Positions 1 through 9,972 are shown, counted from the stretch's first letter. The stretch: 62,577 nucleotides of DNA from Cyanobacteria bacterium MAG CAR3_bin_5 (GCA_026709085.1 JAPOTR010000021.1:1-62577); one strand, 5' to 3'. The notes: generated by a model not told the origin, from the sequence alone. Numbers and translations are program-made.

Positions 1-37
1 CACGCGCAGCCTACCTGGACGGCCGGGGGGTGACGGG
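1..37. repeat. Direct repeat, copy A
   Basis: This stretch recurs almost perfectly at 393-428. The two copies differ by one G in a G-run (six here, five there). They flank the small coiled-coil gene at 79-372, one just upstream of its start and one just past its stop. The arrangement suggests a duplicated gene-plus-leader cassette whose other copies would lie left of the window. Confidence 0.8.
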
Positions 38-78
38 CGAGGCCCAACGCCTCGCTACGGGGCTTCCGTGGGGAGGGG

Positions 79-372
79 TCAACGATCCGGGGCAACCACC
101 GGTTGGTTGGAGAAGCGGGCTTCCAGCAGGCGGTCCAGCTTTTCGTTCAGGGCTTTGTTGTCTTCTCTCAGGGCCTTCATATCTTCTCGATGGCGGGCAT
201 CCATGGCCTTCAGTTCTTCCCGCCAGCGGGCCTCACTGGCTTTCATGTCTTCCCGTAGCCGGTTCTCCATGGCCTTCAGGTCCGCCCGCACCACGCCAAA
301 GAGGAACATCCCAAAGCCAATGACGGCGCCGGTGGGTAGCCATTCCGTCAGGCCGGGGGGAAGCGTGGGCAT
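79..372 (-). CDS. Small membrane-anchored coiled-coil protein
   Basis: A 97-residue protein of unknown function. A hydrophobic segment at about residues 14-28 is followed by a highly charged helix with heptad-like repeats built around REDMKA and REDNKA motifs, a probable coiled coil, and a short basic tail. It looks like an inner-membrane protein with a cytoplasmic or periplasmic rod. Two decayed relatives sit at 58357-58481 and 58662-58839 and share the MP-x-x-PP start, the hydrophobic stretch and the KALNEK motif. Direct repeats flank the gene on both sides, so it may belong to an amplified cassette family. No function is assigned. Confidence 0.7.
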   Translation of the reverse strand: MPTLPPGLTEWLPTGAVIGFGMFLFGVVRADLKAMENRLREDMKASEARWREELKAMDARHREDMKALREDNKALNEKLDRLLEARFSNQPVVAPDR

Positions 373-392
373 GGTTTGAGTGGCGCCGGATA

Positions 393-428
393 CACGCGCA
401 GCCTACCTGGACGGCCGGGGGTGACGGG
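393..428. repeat. Direct repeat, copy B
   Basis: Second copy of the repeat at 1-37, about 392 bp away. Relative to the coiled-coil gene it lies 20 bp upstream of the start codon, so it may include the promoter or leader of that gene. Confidence 0.8.
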
Positions 429-523
429 GAAGGGACGGGCAGCCATCGTGAAGCGGTTTTCCTCATAGGGCCTATGGGTTGCCACAATGACCGTCAGTGA
501 CAGGGAGAACCCAGGGCGACGCC

Positions 524-820
524 ATGATGGATCGACCAGCAGGCAGCAGCGTTTTCACCGCCATGCTCTATGGGGCGGTTCTGGGTGGCGTTGCCATGGC
601 CTGGCTTCTGCTGGCCCCAAGGCAACGGGATCGTCTGGTGAGCCGTCAACGGCGCATGCTCCATATGCCGCGCATGATGGATGACGGCGACTATGAAGAG
701 GAAGATGCCGTTGCCGACGGGAAGAGCCTCCCCAGGCCCCTGGAGGACCGGATGAGCCAGATTCAGAATTCCATCGAGGACGTGCGCCGCCAACTGGAGG
801 CCATGGGCAACGATGGGTAA
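524..820 (+). CDS. Small single-span membrane protein (YtxH-like layout)
   Basis: A 98-residue protein starting at the first of two adjacent ATG codons (524 and 527), with a purine-rich AGGGCGA just upstream. A GTG at 497 would add nine residues. Residues about 9-31 form one hydrophobic span followed by a basic stretch, an acidic middle and a C-terminal amphipathic helix (about 70-98). The layout recalls YtxH-type stress proteins, but no diagnostic motif is visible, so the name is only descriptive. Its end overlaps an alternative start of ilvD by 8 bp, so the two are probably co-transcribed. Confidence 0.65.
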   Translation: MMDRPAGSSVFTAMLYGAVLGGVAMAWLLLAPRQRDRLVSRQRRMLHMPRMMDDGDYEEEDAVADGKSLPRPLEDRMSQIQNSIEDVRRQLEAMGNDG

Positions 821-842
821 GGTGTCCCTCTTCAGTCACGGC

Positions 843-2549
843 ATGACCACCTCCTCCCCGGCCGCCCCGACGCTGCGCCGTTCCGCCGCCATCACCCAAG
901 GGGTGCGCCGCACACCCAACCGCGCCATGCTCCGCGCCGTGGGGTTTGGCGACGAGGACTTCAATAAACCCATCGTGGGCATTGCCAACGGCTACAGCAC
1001 CATCACCCCCTGCAATATCGGCCTCAACGACCTGGCCCGGCGGGCGGAGGCCGGCCTCCACGAGGCCGGTGGGATGCCCCAGGTGTTCGGCACCATCACG
1101 GTGAGCGACGGCATCTCCATGGGGACCGACGGGATGCGCTATTCCCTGGTGTCCCGGGAGGTGATCGCCGACAGCATCGAGACCGCCTGCAACGGCCAAT
1201 GTATGGACGGCCTCCTGGCCATCGGGGGCTGTGACAAGAATATGCCCGGCGCCATGATCGCCATGGCCCGCCTCAACATTCCCGCCGTCTTTGTGTATGG
1301 GGGAACCATCAAGCCGGGCCGGCACGCCGGCCGGGATCTCACCGTGGTGAGCGCCTTCGAGGCGGTGGGGCAGCACGCAGCGGGTCGCATCACGGATGCC
1401 GAGCTGCTGGCTGTGGAGAAAAAAGCCTGCCCCGGCGCCGGAAGCTGCGGGGGGATGTTCACCGCCAACACCATGGCCGCCGCCTTCGAGGCCATGGGGC
1501 TGAGTCTGCCCTTGAGCAGCACCATGGCGGCGGAAGACTTCGAGAAATCGGACAGCACCGCCGCCTCGGCCGACGTGTTGATGGGGGCCATCGCCCAACG
1601 GATCAAGGCCCGGGATCTCATGAGTCGTCAGGCGTTCGAGAACGCCATTCGCGTGGTCATGGCCGTCGGAGGCTCCACCAATGCCGTGCTCCACCTGCTG
1701 GCCGCTGCCCACGCCGCCGCTGTCCCCCTCACCCTGGAGGACTTTGAAACCCTGCGGGCGGACACCCCCGTGCTCTGTGATCTCAAGCCCAGCGGTCGCT
1801 ACGTGACCGTGGACCTGCACCGGGCCGGCGGCATCCCCCAGGTGATGAAGATGCTGCTGGCGGAGGGGTTGCTCCATGGGGATTGCCCCACCATCTCCGG
1901 TGACACCATCGGGGAGACCCTCAAGGAGATTCCCGCCCGCCCGGATCCCCGGCAGGACGTGATCCGCCCCATCCATACCCCCCTCTACGCCACAGGCCAC
2001 CTGGCGGTGTTGCGGGGCAACCTGGCGGAAGAAGGGGGCGTGGCCAAGATCAGCGGCGTCAAACATCCTGTCATCACCGGCCCTGCCAAGGTCTACGGCA
2101 GCGAGGAGGAATGCCTGGAAGCCATCCTCAACGGGGCGATCCAGGCGGGAGACGTGGTGGTGATCCGTTACGAGGGTCCCAAGGGCGGCCCGGGGATGCG
2201 GGAAATGCTGGCGCCCACGGCCGCCATCATCGGCGCGGGCCTCGGCGACAAGGTGGGGCTCATCACCGATGGGCGGTTCAGCGGGGGGACTTTCGGGATG
2301 GTGGTGGGCCATGTGGCTCCCGAGGCGGCCGTGGGCGGCGCCATCGCCCTGGTGGAAGCGGGGGACACCATCACCATTGACGCGCCCCGCCGGTTGTTGC
2401 AACTGAACGTGTCCGCTGGGGAACTGGCTCAACGGCGCGCCCGCTGGAGCCCGCCGGCGCCCCGTTTCCGCCGGGGTGTTCTGGGCAAGTACACCCATCT
2501 GGTGAGCAGCAGCAGCCGGGGCGCGGTCACCGACCTGAACCTCGCCTGA
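843..2549 (+). CDS. ilvD: Dihydroxy-acid dehydratase
   Basis: Catalyses dehydration of 2,3-dihydroxy-isovalerate and its methylvalerate homologue to the 2-keto acids, the third shared step of valine and isoleucine synthesis. About 568 residues. The three iron-sulfur cysteines sit in the expected motifs: [13 protein letters not shown] and [11 protein letters not shown]. The C-terminal GRFSGGT motif is also present. The start at 843 best fits the family length. An ATG at 813, with GGAGG 11 bp upstream and overlapping the preceding gene, would add ten residues and is a real alternative. The 3' end overlaps the convergent CIA30 gene by 23 bp. Confidence 0.95.
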   Translation: MTTSSPAAPTLRRSAAITQGVRRTPNRAMLRAVGFGDEDFNKPIVGIANGYSTITPCNIGLNDLARRAEAGLHEAGGMPQVFGTITVSDGISMGTDGMRYSLVSREVIADSIETACNGQCMDGLLAIGGCDKNMPGAMIAMARLNIPAVFVYGGTIKPGRHAGRDLTVVSAFEAVGQHAAGRITDAELLAVEKKACPGAGSCGGMFTANTMAAAFEAMGLSLPLSSTMAAEDFEKSDSTAASADVLMGAIAQRIKARDLMSRQAFENAIRVVMAVGGSTNAVLHLLAAAHAAAVPLTLEDFETLRADTPVLCDLKPSGRYVTVDLHRAGGIPQVMKMLLAEGLLHGDCPTISGDTIGETLKEIPARPDPRQDVIRPIHTPLYATGHLAVLRGNLAEEGGVAKISGVKHPVITGPAKVYGSEEECLEAILNGAIQAGDVVVIRYEGPKGGPGMREMLAPTAAIIGAGLGDKVGLITDGRFSGGTFGMVVGHVAPEAAVGGAIALVEAGDTITIDAPRRLLQLNVSAGELAQRRARWSPPAPRFRRGVLGKYTHLVSSSSRGAVTDLNLA

Positions 2550-3090
2550 TCGCCTCGACGGCATGGAGAACAAAGCGCAGGGGACCCGTTTGAAAGCCCG
2601 GATTCTCGCCGCCACTGTCGTTGAAGCGGGAATAGAGCAACTGGAGACGACTCACCCGCTGCGCATCAAAGCGGATGGGCATGGCCACCGGCTTGGCGCG
2701 CACCACCGGCCGCAGCGCTGTGAACGGCGCCACCACCGCACTGGCGCCGTGGGCAACCGTGTCAAACTCGCTTACCCACCGCAGCCCGCCGGGAATCAGG
2801 GCGCTGGCGCGGCTCACCGGATCGCTACAGGTGAGGCCAAGTTTATAGCGTCGCCCATCGCCACTCATCACCAGGCGCAGGGCGGAGAAGGGGCGCAGAT
2901 CCAGGGGAGGCGTCAACTCGGGAGACCGACAACTGATAAAGCCGCCCCCCTGGCGCACCACCTGGGCCGTGAACTCCAGCCCCCAACTGCCGCAGTGGCA
3001 GTGGCCCTGGCTTCGTCCCCCCATGATGGTGTCGTTGAGGGCCTCCCATCCCACGAAGCCGTCACCACGGAACAGGGTTGTCGTGTCCAT
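2527..3090 (-). CDS. CIA30 family protein
   Basis: A protein of about 187 residues resembling the CIA30 (NDUFAF1-like) domain. Visible landmarks are the N-terminal [19 protein letters not shown] pattern and the F-L-R-P-V-R region followed by a terminal [15 protein letters not shown] strand motif. In mitochondria the family helps assemble complex I. Cyanobacterial members are uncharacterised, and a role with NDH-1 would be inference. The ATG at 3090 was chosen. An ATG at 3126 adds 12 residues, and the open frame extends much further upstream but runs antisense-like through the aldolase gene. Convergent with ilvD. Confidence 0.75.
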   Translation of the reverse strand: MDTTTLFRGDGFVGWEALNDTIMGGRSQGHCHCGSWGLEFTAQVVRQGGGFISCRSPELTPPLDLRPFSALRLVMSGDGRRYKLGLTCSDPVSRASALIPGGLRWVSEFDTVAHGASAVVAPFTALRPVVRAKPVAMPIRFDAQRVSRLQLLYSRFNDSGGENPGFQTGPLRFVLHAVEAIRRGSGR

Positions 3091-3173
3091 TGAGGGTTGC
3101 TGCTGCCCAAGTGCTATCCGGCCCATGGTAAGGTCGGGCGGCGTCCAGGGACCACGGGCCAGGCTGGATTGAT

Positions 3174-3881
3174 TCAGCCCCGGTGTGGGCGATTTGAGGC
3201 CCCTTGCCCTGATCCGGCCTGGAGTTCGTTGGCGGCCGTCACCAGGTCCAGCAGCCGTTGCCTCAGGGCCGGATCCTCCAGGCAGCGGTAACCGGAAAAC
3301 AGCTTCTGCCCCAGGGCAACGGCATCCGCGGCCCCCGTCCGTAGCCACTGGAGCCCGGTCTCCGGCTCCAGCCCGCCGGCAGCAATGCAGAAGGGCAGTG
3401 GTCCCAGGGGACCCCGAAGCTGGCGCCAGTAGCCGGACCCCAGAGCGGCAGCAGGGAACAGCTTCACCATGGCGCAGCCATGGCAGCGGGCCTGATGGAT
3501 TTCCGTGGGCGTGAAGACCCCCGGCGCCAGGGTGATGCCCAGGTCTCTGGCCTGCAGCAGCAGTTCCGGCCGCCAGATGGGCATGAAGCCGTAGGACAGG
3601 CCGGCGGCGGCCACCTGGGCCAGTTGCGAGGCCGTGGTCACGCTGGCGGCCCCCAGCCGCACCTGGGGGAACCGTTGCCGCAATACGGGGATCAGTGTGG
3701 ACAGCCATGGGGCTGTCCAGGCCAGTTCCACATGGCGCCAACCCACCCCATGGAGCAGGTCCACTTCCGCCAGGGCGCGCTGGGGATCCCGGGGCCGCAA
3801 CACGGCCAGCAGGGGCTGACGGGCCAGGCTTGCCGTCAAATTGGCTGCCAGGCCAGCCGGGTCAGGGGCAGGATCCGCCAT
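3174..3881 (-). CDS. eda: KDPG/KHG-type aldolase
   Basis: Class I aldolase of the 2-dehydro-3-deoxy-phosphogluconate / 4-hydroxy-2-oxoglutarate family, 235 residues. The Schiff-base lysine lies in the MVKLFPA motif (about residue 138). The early glutamate is in HVELAWT, and the family glycine motif APGVFTPTE precedes the lysine. In the Entner-Doudoroff pathway the enzyme splits KDPG to pyruvate and glyceraldehyde-3-phosphate. The strand after the catalytic Glu reads AWT where the E. coli enzyme has TLRT, so the exact substrate is uncertain. It runs the same way as the CIA30 gene, with an 83-bp gap. Confidence 0.85.
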   Translation of the reverse strand: MADPAPDPAGLAANLTASLARQPLLAVLRPRDPQRALAEVDLLHGVGWRHVELAWTAPWLSTLIPVLRQRFPQVRLGAASVTTASQLAQVAAAGLSYGFMPIWRPELLLQARDLGITLAPGVFTPTEIHQARCHGCAMVKLFPAAALGSGYWRQLRGPLGPLPFCIAAGGLEPETGLQWLRTGAADAVALGQKLFSGYRCLEDPALRQRLLDLVTAANELQAGSGQGASNRPHRG

Positions 3882-3937
3882 CCCTGATGGTGATCAAGCC
3901 GGGGGCGCGCCCGTGGTTTGTGTAACAGCAGGGGGAG

Positions 3938-5809
3938 CTAAAGATAAGCTGCTGCCCGCACATCCCTCGCCACCAGAAGGTTTTGCAGCTCATCGGCATC
4001 AACGGTTTCCTGGTCCACCAGCATTTGAGCCAGATCATCCAGAATCAACCTGTTTTTGGTGAGCACCTCCTTGGCGCGACGGTAGGCCCCATCCACCAAC
4101 CCGGCCACCTCTTCGTCAATGAGGGCGGCAGTGTCGTCGGAAAAATCCCGCTCGCTGGCCATGTCACGGCCCAGGAACATGCCGCTGTCCTGCCGGCCCA
4201 GGGCCACGGGTCCCAGCCGGTCGCTCATGCCAAAACGGGTCACCATCTGCCGGGCCACCCGGGTGACCTGCTGCAGGTCGTTGGATGCTCCGGTGGTAAC
4301 CTCTTCATCCCCGTAGACAATTTCTTCGGCCACACGCCCCCCCAAGGCAACAGCCATCTGGCTCTCCAGATAGGCACGGGAATACAGACCGGAGTCCAGG
4401 CGTTCCTCGCTGGGGGTAAAGAAGGTGAGACCACCGGCCCGGCCCCGGGGAATGATGCTGATTTTCTGCACGGGATCGTAGTCCGGCATGAGGGCTCCCA
4501 CCAGGGCATGGCCCCCCTCGTGATAGGCCACAAGCCGCTTGCGCCGCTCACTCATCACCCGATCCTTTTTCTCCGGGCCGGCCATGAGGCGTTCAATGGC
4601 GTCGTTCATCTCGTCCATGGACACCTCCGTCAACTGACGGCGAGCAGCCAGGATGGCGGCCTCGTTCAGCAGGTTGGCCAGGTCCGCCCCCGTGTAGCCG
4701 GGGGTGCGGCGGGCAACCTTGCTCAGATCCACCCCCTTGCAGAGGGTTTTGCCCCGGGCATGAACCTGGAGGATTTGCAGGCGCCCCTTGTAGTCGGGCC
4801 GGTCCACCACCACCTGACGATCAAAGCGGCCAGGCCGCATCAGGGCCGCATCCAGCACGTCCGGGCGATTGGTGGCCGCCACAATGATGATGCCGGTGTT
4901 TCCCTCGAAGCCGTCCATCTCGGTGAGCAATTGATTGAGGGTCTGCTCCCGTTCGTCGTTGCCGCCCCCCAGACCGGCCCCCCGCTGGCGACCTACGGCG
5001 TCAATTTCGTCAATGAAGACGATGCAGGGGGAGTTCTTCTTGGCCTGTTCGAACAGGTCCCGCACCCGGCTGGCCCCCACCCCCACGAACATCTCCACAA
5101 ACTCCGAGCCGGAGATGGAGAAGAAGGGAACCCCCGCCTCACCGGCAACGGCCTTTGCCAGAAGCGTTTTCCCTGTACCAGGAGGCCCCACCAGCAACAC
5201 CCCCTTGGGGATCTTGGCCCCCACCGCCGTGAAGCGATCCGAATTCTTGAGGAAGTCCACCACCTCGGTGAGTTCCAGTTTGGCCCCCTCAATACCGGCA
5301 ACATCGTCAAAGGTGACCTGGGTCTTGGGCTCCATCTGGACCCGGGCCCTGCTCTTGCCAAAACTCATGGCGGGATTCCCGCCACCGGACTGCATCCGGC
5401 GGAACAGGAAAAACAGACCGCCCAGCAACAGCAGGGGGAACGCCAGGCTGAGGAGCGCAGCTTGCCAGGCCGGTGATCCGGAATCGGGCTCCACGGTAAT
5501 GTCAACCTGGTGCTGGCTCAACAGGGGCAACAGGTTCTGGTCAGGGGCCAGGTTGACCAGGGAGCGCCGGTTGTCCGTATGGGTCACTTGGGCGCTGCGT
5601 TGATCAGCGGCAATCTGCACCTTGGCCACCTGGTTGGCCTCCACCTGGTCGATAAACTCGCTGTAGCGCAGAAGCTGCGGCGCGCCGGACTGGTCCCGGG
5701 GGGTAATGAAGGCCGAGCCGATGGTAATGAGGATCACGGCCAGCAGGGTGAGGAGACCTGCATTGCGCCAGCGCTTGCTCACTGTTCCGTATTGATCAAG
5801 GTGAAGCAA
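3938..5809 (-). CDS. ftsH: ATP-dependent zinc metalloprotease FtsH
   Basis: Membrane-bound AAA+ protease of 623 residues. Two transmembrane segments (about 18-33 and 116-136) flank a lumenal or periplasmic domain. They are followed by the AAA module with Walker A GPPGTGKT (208-215), Walker B FIDEID (265-270) and the second region of homology ATNRP...GRFDR, then the zinc site HEGGH (430-434). In cyanobacteria FtsH complexes remove damaged D1 and other photosystem proteins. Picocyanobacteria carry several paralogues, and which one this is was not resolved. Stands alone between the aldolase and sat genes on the same strand. Confidence 0.95.
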   Translation of the reverse strand: MLHLDQYGTVSKRWRNAGLLTLLAVILITIGSAFITPRDQSGAPQLLRYSEFIDQVEANQVAKVQIAADQRSAQVTHTDNRRSLVNLAPDQNLLPLLSQHQVDITVEPDSGSPAWQAALLSLAFPLLLLGGLFFLFRRMQSGGGNPAMSFGKSRARVQMEPKTQVTFDDVAGIEGAKLELTEVVDFLKNSDRFTAVGAKIPKGVLLVGPPGTGKTLLAKAVAGEAGVPFFSISGSEFVEMFVGVGASRVRDLFEQAKKNSPCIVFIDEIDAVGRQRGAGLGGGNDEREQTLNQLLTEMDGFEGNTGIIIVAATNRPDVLDAALMRPGRFDRQVVVDRPDYKGRLQILQVHARGKTLCKGVDLSKVARRTPGYTGADLANLLNEAAILAARRQLTEVSMDEMNDAIERLMAGPEKKDRVMSERRKRLVAYHEGGHALVGALMPDYDPVQKISIIPRGRAGGLTFFTPSEERLDSGLYSRAYLESQMAVALGGRVAEEIVYGDEEVTTGASNDLQQVTRVARQMVTRFGMSDRLGPVALGRQDSGMFLGRDMASERDFSDDTAALIDEEVAGLVDGAYRRAKEVLTKNRLILDDLAQMLVDQETVDADELQNLLVARDVRAAAYL

Positions 5810-5860
5810 CCCTAACGAGCCGTCGGGTCCGTTGGGTCACCACGCCCCCATGCCGTCGGA

Positions 5861-7024
5861 TCAGGTTGCCCGCAGCACATCCACTACGGAGCGGAAGGCG
5901 AACCACTCGGGAATGTCCTCGCCGCTGCGCAGCATCTGGCGGAACTTGGTGCCGCTCAGGGTCTTGACGTGCAGGTTCCTCTCTTCGGCCCGGTCTGCGG
6001 TGATATAGCCCTCTTCCTCTGTGTACACCAGGTTGAGGGACGGCACAACCTGCATGTTCAATTCATGGCAGTGGGTTCTGGCCAGATCCTGGGCGTCGTA
6101 GGGACCGTAGAAATCCTGGCCCGTAATGGAGGATTTGCAGCCGGCCATATCCCGGCCAATGATGAAGTGAGTGCAGCCGTAGTTCTTGCGGATGATCATG
6201 TGCTGGAGCGCCTCTCGCGGTCCGGCCATATGCATGGAGTAGGGGAGATAGCTCCAGTAGATGCGGGGGTTGTTCACCTCTGCGGCAAGGTGCTCATAGG
6301 TTTTCACCCGCACCTCGCCAGGAATATCGTCTCCCTGGGTGGGACCGCAGGTGGGATGCACCAGCACCACCGCATCCGCCGCCACGTTCTCCGCCTCCAG
6401 AGCCCCGGTGAACAGGGCATAGTGGGCCTTATGAATGGGATTACGGCACTGGAAGGCCACCACGTCCCGCCCCTTGGGAAGACGGTCCCGCAGTTGGGCA
6501 GGGGTCTGGCAGGGAAATCCCCGATGGGGCAGGCTTAACCCATGCACCGAGCCGCCCAGGTAGTAGCGGCCCCGTTCCTCGCTGATCATGCGAACCGCAG
6601 GGTGCTCGATGGACGTGGTTCCATAGCACTGCCGGGCCTCCCACGGCTTGTTGGGGAGCCACTTGCTGGACACATCCATCACCGCCAGACACTGGCCCCG
6701 GTAGGTGAGCAGGAGGCGATCACCCGGCCCGATATCCTCCTGGTCGGTGTGGAATACAACGGGCAGCCCGAAGAGCAGCCCGTTGCTGGTGCGCATGGTA
6801 TCGACCACGGCGTGGTAGTCCTGCTCGTCCATGAACCCCCGCAGGGGGGAGAACCCACCCACCAGCAACAGTTCCAGGTCGCAGGCTTCCCGGTCACCGC
6901 AGGCCACGGTTTTGGTGACGGACTCCATCAGCGCGGGCCGGTCCGCTTCGGAAACCATGCGGTTCACCAGGCGATTGCCGTGGGAGGCAATGCCGGGGGA
7001 CGGAGGACTGATAGTAACGGTCAT
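5861..7024 (-). CDS. sat: Sulfate adenylyltransferase (ATP sulfurylase)
   Basis: Converts sulfate and ATP to adenosine 5'-phosphosulfate, the first step of sulfate assimilation. About 387 residues. Diagnostic nucleotide-binding motifs are QCRNPIHKAH and the GRDMAG segment (GRDHAG in many homologues). The ATG at 7024 gives the normal family length. The open frame continues upstream to 7174 but overlaps the end of psbO, so the longer start is unlikely. A hairpin (7044-7080) lies between psbO and this gene. Confidence 0.93.
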   Translation of the reverse strand: MTVTISPPSPGIASHGNRLVNRMVSEADRPALMESVTKTVACGDREACDLELLLVGGFSPLRGFMDEQDYHAVVDTMRTSNGLLFGLPVVFHTDQEDIGPGDRLLLTYRGQCLAVMDVSSKWLPNKPWEARQCYGTTSIEHPAVRMISEERGRYYLGGSVHGLSLPHRGFPCQTPAQLRDRLPKGRDVVAFQCRNPIHKAHYALFTGALEAENVAADAVVLVHPTCGPTQGDDIPGEVRVKTYEHLAAEVNNPRIYWSYLPYSMHMAGPREALQHMIIRKNYGCTHFIIGRDMAGCKSSITGQDFYGPYDAQDLARTHCHELNMQVVPSLNLVYTEEEGYITADRAEERNLHVKTLSGTKFRQMLRSGEDIPEWFAFRSVVDVLRAT

Positions 7025-7043
7025 GGAGGAGGGGTAGTGCAAT

Positions 7044-7080
7044 CGCAGGAGCTTGATGCATTGTGGAACAAGCTCCTGCG
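7044..7080. promoter_or_regulatory. Perfect 11-bp inverted repeat between psbO and sat
   Basis: CGCAGGAGCTT at 7044-7054 is perfectly complemented by AAGCTCCTGCG at 7070-7080, with a 15-nt loop. It lies downstream of psbO and 19 bp upstream of the sat start on the shared strand. No T-run follows, so it may be an RNA processing or stability element, or part of the sat leader, rather than a classical terminator. Confidence 0.55.
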
Positions 7081-7151
7081 TAGCGCGAGGATCAGGCGCA
7101 CAAGTCAAGACGGCGGGGCAACCACCACCTTGACGTCGTGTCGGGGACGGA

Positions 7152-7970
7152 TCAGGCCTTGTCCAGACGCCCATAGAGTTCCCCGGTGATCTTCAGGTCC
7201 AGGGGTTCCTTGCTGCCCATGTCCGTATCGGACTTCTGCAGCGCAGTGAACAGGCCACTGAATTCACCGGTCTCCCCGTCCACCCGGGTGATGGACAGGC
7301 TCAACGTGCCCTCGCTCTCCAGGTAGCGCTTCACGTTTTCCCGCTCCAGCTCCTCGGAGGAGCCCACGGGCACAAGCCCGACAGCACTGCCATAGCCCGT
7401 GGTCAGGCCACGGCCCTTGGGATCGAGGAAGTTGCTGGTGCGGTAACTGGGAACGGTGTAGGGGCCTTCAAAGTCCGTGCTGGTGGTGATGGCCTCGCCG
7501 AGGGCTGTGGCCACCAGATCCTTGCTGCTGAACACAAAGGGCACCTCCTCGCCGCCGGGCATGACGACGGTGATCAACTGGAAGTCCATGCCGCCTTTTT
7601 CGGAGAAGGTGATCCGGCCGTCGGTAACCGTCAGGTCGCCAAACACCTCATCCAGGGCGGAAGTGTAGCGGGTGAGGATTTTCCCGTCCACGAAGCGGGG
7701 TTCCTGGCGTTTGTTCACCGGCTCCACCAGCACTTGAACGGAGGAAGGATGCATGCAGACGTTGGTGAACTGGTAGCCGGTCTCCGGGTCCAATGGGATG
7801 GCCCCCCGGGCGGACTCATCCACAGTGAAGCAGTCGTTGGCCAGGCCGGTGTTGACGATCTCGTCATAGGTAAGGCCGGCGCGGGTCTTGGCCTTTGCAT
7901 CACCACCGCAGGCGGTAACGAAAATCAGGCAAAGCGCCAGAACAGCCGCGACCAGGGGGCGGAATCGCAT
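7152..7970 (-). CDS. psbO: Photosystem II manganese-stabilizing protein PsbO
   Basis: Extrinsic 33-kDa subunit of the oxygen-evolving complex on the lumenal face of photosystem II, where it stabilises the Mn4Ca cluster. 272 residues. An N-terminal signal peptide ends in a lipobox-like TACGG near residue 21, so a lipid anchor is possible. The mature part starts with the typical LTYDEI...GLAN segment and contains the conserved pair of cysteines (in NDC and NVC), the GGMDFQ region and the C-terminal EPxDLKITGELYG motif. Gene position next to sat is shared by many picocyanobacteria. Confidence 0.97.
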   Translation of the reverse strand: MRFRPLVAAVLALCLIFVTACGGDAKAKTRAGLTYDEIVNTGLANDCFTVDESARGAIPLDPETGYQFTNVCMHPSSVQVLVEPVNKRQEPRFVDGKILTRYTSALDEVFGDLTVTDGRITFSEKGGMDFQLITVVMPGGEEVPFVFSSKDLVATALGEAITTSTDFEGPYTVPSYRTSNFLDPKGRGLTTGYGSAVGLVPVGSSEELERENVKRYLESEGTLSLSITRVDGETGEFSGLFTALQKSDTDMGSKEPLDLKITGELYGRLDKA

Positions 7971-8055
7971 TGCTCAAAAAGCACCATCAGTCCATGATCC
8001 TACAGGTGCAGATCAGCGATCACGCTTACGATGTCGCAGCTTGCAACAGGCCTCA

Positions 8056-8397
8056 ATGACCCAACCTCCCGGCCCGTCGAGTCCCCGTGGGAGCACCACA
8101 GGGTCCGGGCCAACGGCTGACCGGCGTTTGCAGGTTCTTCGGGACGCCGTGCAGGCCCTGGTTGCCGAGCGCCGGGACGATAGTGCGGGCATGCTGGAAC
8201 TGTTGCGGGAACTGGAGCGCCTTCACCGCCAGATCGAGCAAGGACCCTTCCGTGAGTCCCTGCCTGACGGGCGCAACGCCCTCTATCAGCTTCTGCAGGA
8301 CATGGAACGATCCGGCGGCTGGCCCTACATTCCGCGCCCCCGGCTGCGCAGCCTCCTCAAGACACTGGAGTTCTCGTGGGGCCTGCCGGGACAATAG
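8056..8397 (+). CDS. Conserved picocyanobacterial-type hypothetical protein
   Basis: A 113-residue soluble protein with a low-complexity Pro/Ser/Gly N-terminus (about 1-25). A predicted helical region follows, rich in Glu, Arg and Leu (about 30-75), then a GGWPYIPRPRLRSLLKTLEF tail with aromatic residues. No known domain was recognised. The ATG at 8056 was chosen because codons upstream look non-coding and lie in the psbO promoter region. It is divergent from psbO and convergent with coaBC, 16 bp away. Confidence 0.6.
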   Translation: MTQPPGPSSPRGSTTGSGPTADRRLQVLRDAVQALVAERRDDSAGMLELLRELERLHRQIEQGPFRESLPDGRNALYQLLQDMERSGGWPYIPRPRLRSLLKTLEFSWGLPGQ

Positions 8398-8413
8398 CTC
8401 CCCAACGCCATGC

Positions 8414-9700
8414 CTACGCCCCCCCCGGCCGGGGTTCGGGCCGGTGAAACCGGTGGAGTGTCCCGGCCAGTGCGGACCAGACTGCGCCGGCCATGGCAGC
8501 CTTGTCCTGGCTGGCCAAACCGTGCTCCCGGCCGTCCCCCCACAGGAGAACGCCCCCGTTGGGCTGGTTGCCGAAGCCGCGTCCCGCCAGACCGACGGGG
8601 TTGAGGACAATCCAGTCACACCCCTTGCGCTGCAGCTTCTCCCGTGCCCGGTCCCGATCCAGGCCGTGCTCGGCCGCAAATCCCAACATCCACTGATCCC
8701 GGCGCATCCGCGCCGCCAGGTCCGCCGCCAGGTCCGGCGTATTTTGCAGGGGGAGCGGGTTGGGCAGTGCGCCCTTGGGCCACTTTACGGTATTGGTCAC
8801 CCCTGGAGAATGGTCCGCCACCGCCGCCGCCATCACCAGCCCATGGACCCTGGGAAGACGGTGGGCAAGCGCTGCCCCCATCTCCGCAGCCGACACCACC
8901 GGGCAGGTGTCCAACGGGTCCAGCCAACTGGCGGGCACATTGCTCAGGGGGCCGTGGACAAGCTGCACAGCAGCGCCCCGCAGGGAGGCCGTGAGGGCCA
9001 TGGCCACACCCATGCGGCCACTGCTGGGGTTGGTGAGGCAGCGGACCGAGTCCAGGAACTCCCAGGTGGGGCCGGCGCTGCAGAGAATCCGCAGACCCTT
9101 GAGATCGGCAACGCCTCCGGTGACGAGGGCTGCCCTGATGCCCTGCACCAGCAGTTCCGGATCGGGGAGCCGGCCCATGCCGCGGCTGTCACAGGCCAGC
9201 AGGCCATGGCTGGGAGCCATGGGCAGGAGGCGGGGCCAGTTGCACAGGGTGCGCCAATTGGCCTGCACTGCGGGCCCGCGCCACATGGCCGTGTTCATGG
9301 CAGGGGCCGCCAGCAGGGGGGCCTGGGTGGCCAGAACGGTGCTGCTGAGCAACGTATCCGCCAGCCCGTGGGCAAGACGGGCCAGGGTGGTGGCCGAGAG
9401 TGGCGCCACCACCACCAACTCGGCCCACTCCGCCAGGGCAATGTGCAGTGGCCGCGGTTGGCGGGGATCCCATTGGTGCTCCTCCAGGCTGCAGGGTTGG
9501 CGGGAGAGGCTGGCCAACGCCAGCGGGCTGACAAACTGCTCCGCCCTGGGGGAGAGAACACAGCGCACCTGGGCCCCCTGCTGCACCAGGCTGGACACCA
9601 ACCGGGGAAGCTTTACAGCGGCGATGCTGCCGCAAACAGCCACCAGAATGCGCCGACCCACCAGGGGATCCGCCGGCGCCGGATCTTCAGTCTTCGTCAA
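8414..9700 (-). CDS. coaBC: Bifunctional phosphopantothenoylcysteine synthetase/decarboxylase
   Basis: Performs two steps of coenzyme A synthesis: ligation of 4'-phosphopantothenate with cysteine (CoaB), then decarboxylation to 4'-phosphopantetheine (CoaC, FMN-dependent). 428 residues. The N-terminal flavoprotein half carries the GSIAA start and the PAMN motif (APAMNTAMW). The C-terminal half begins with GPTWEFLDSVRCLTN, matching the CoaB nucleotide-binding motif, and has the NPSSGRMG segment. Its start overlaps the DUF2555 gene upstream by 14 bp, which suggests one transcript. Confidence 0.93.
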   Translation of the reverse strand: MTKTEDPAPADPLVGRRILVAVCGSIAAVKLPRLVSSLVQQGAQVRCVLSPRAEQFVSPLALASLSRQPCSLEEHQWDPRQPRPLHIALAEWAELVVVAPLSATTLARLAHGLADTLLSSTVLATQAPLLAAPAMNTAMWRGPAVQANWRTLCNWPRLLPMAPSHGLLACDSRGMGRLPDPELLVQGIRAALVTGGVADLKGLRILCSAGPTWEFLDSVRCLTNPSSGRMGVAMALTASLRGAAVQLVHGPLSNVPASWLDPLDTCPVVSAAEMGAALAHRLPRVHGLVMAAAVADHSPGVTNTVKWPKGALPNPLPLQNTPDLAADLAARMRRDQWMLGFAAEHGLDRDRAREKLQRKGCDWIVLNPVGLAGRGFGNQPNGGVLLWGDGREHGLASQDKAAMAGAVWSALAGTLHRFHRPEPRPGGA

Positions 9701-9917
9701 AGGGCTCCTGGTCGATCAGGTGGCGATAGGGCCGGACCAGATCCGGCCGGTGGATGGCCAAAGCCCGCAGCAGATGCCAGTCCTGGAGGCCCGCGAAGGC
9801 ATCGGCATAGTCGTCCTCCTCCAGGCGGCGGGCAATGGCGGCAACGGCGTTCCCGTCCATGGCGGCCAACTGCTGCCCGTTCTCCTCGGTTGTGCTGCTT
9901 GGATCGGAACCCATCAT
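9687..9917 (-). CDS. DUF2555 family protein
   Basis: A 76-residue acidic soluble protein of a family largely confined to cyanobacteria. The characteristic core is RRLEEDDYADAFAGLQDWHLLRALA followed by a Pro-rich turn and an acidic C-terminus. No function is established for the family. It overlaps the coaBC start by 14 bp. Confidence 0.8.
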   Translation of the reverse strand: MMGSDPSSTTEENGQQLAAMDGNAVAAIARRLEEDDYADAFAGLQDWHLLRALAIHRPDLVRPYRHLIDQEPFDED

Positions 9918-9972
9918 CCGGCAAGGCGGGTCTTCACAGTCTGGGGCCAGGGGCGCGTATGGTGGACCTTCG

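Noticed and set aside
555..2615. 686-codon open frame antisense to ilvD
   Set aside because: The sequence is low complexity with His, Gly and Pro runs, as expected opposite a GC-rich gene. The real gene is ilvD.
3983..5476. 497-codon frame antisense to ftsH
   Set aside because: A shadow of the well-conserved ftsH; no domain features.
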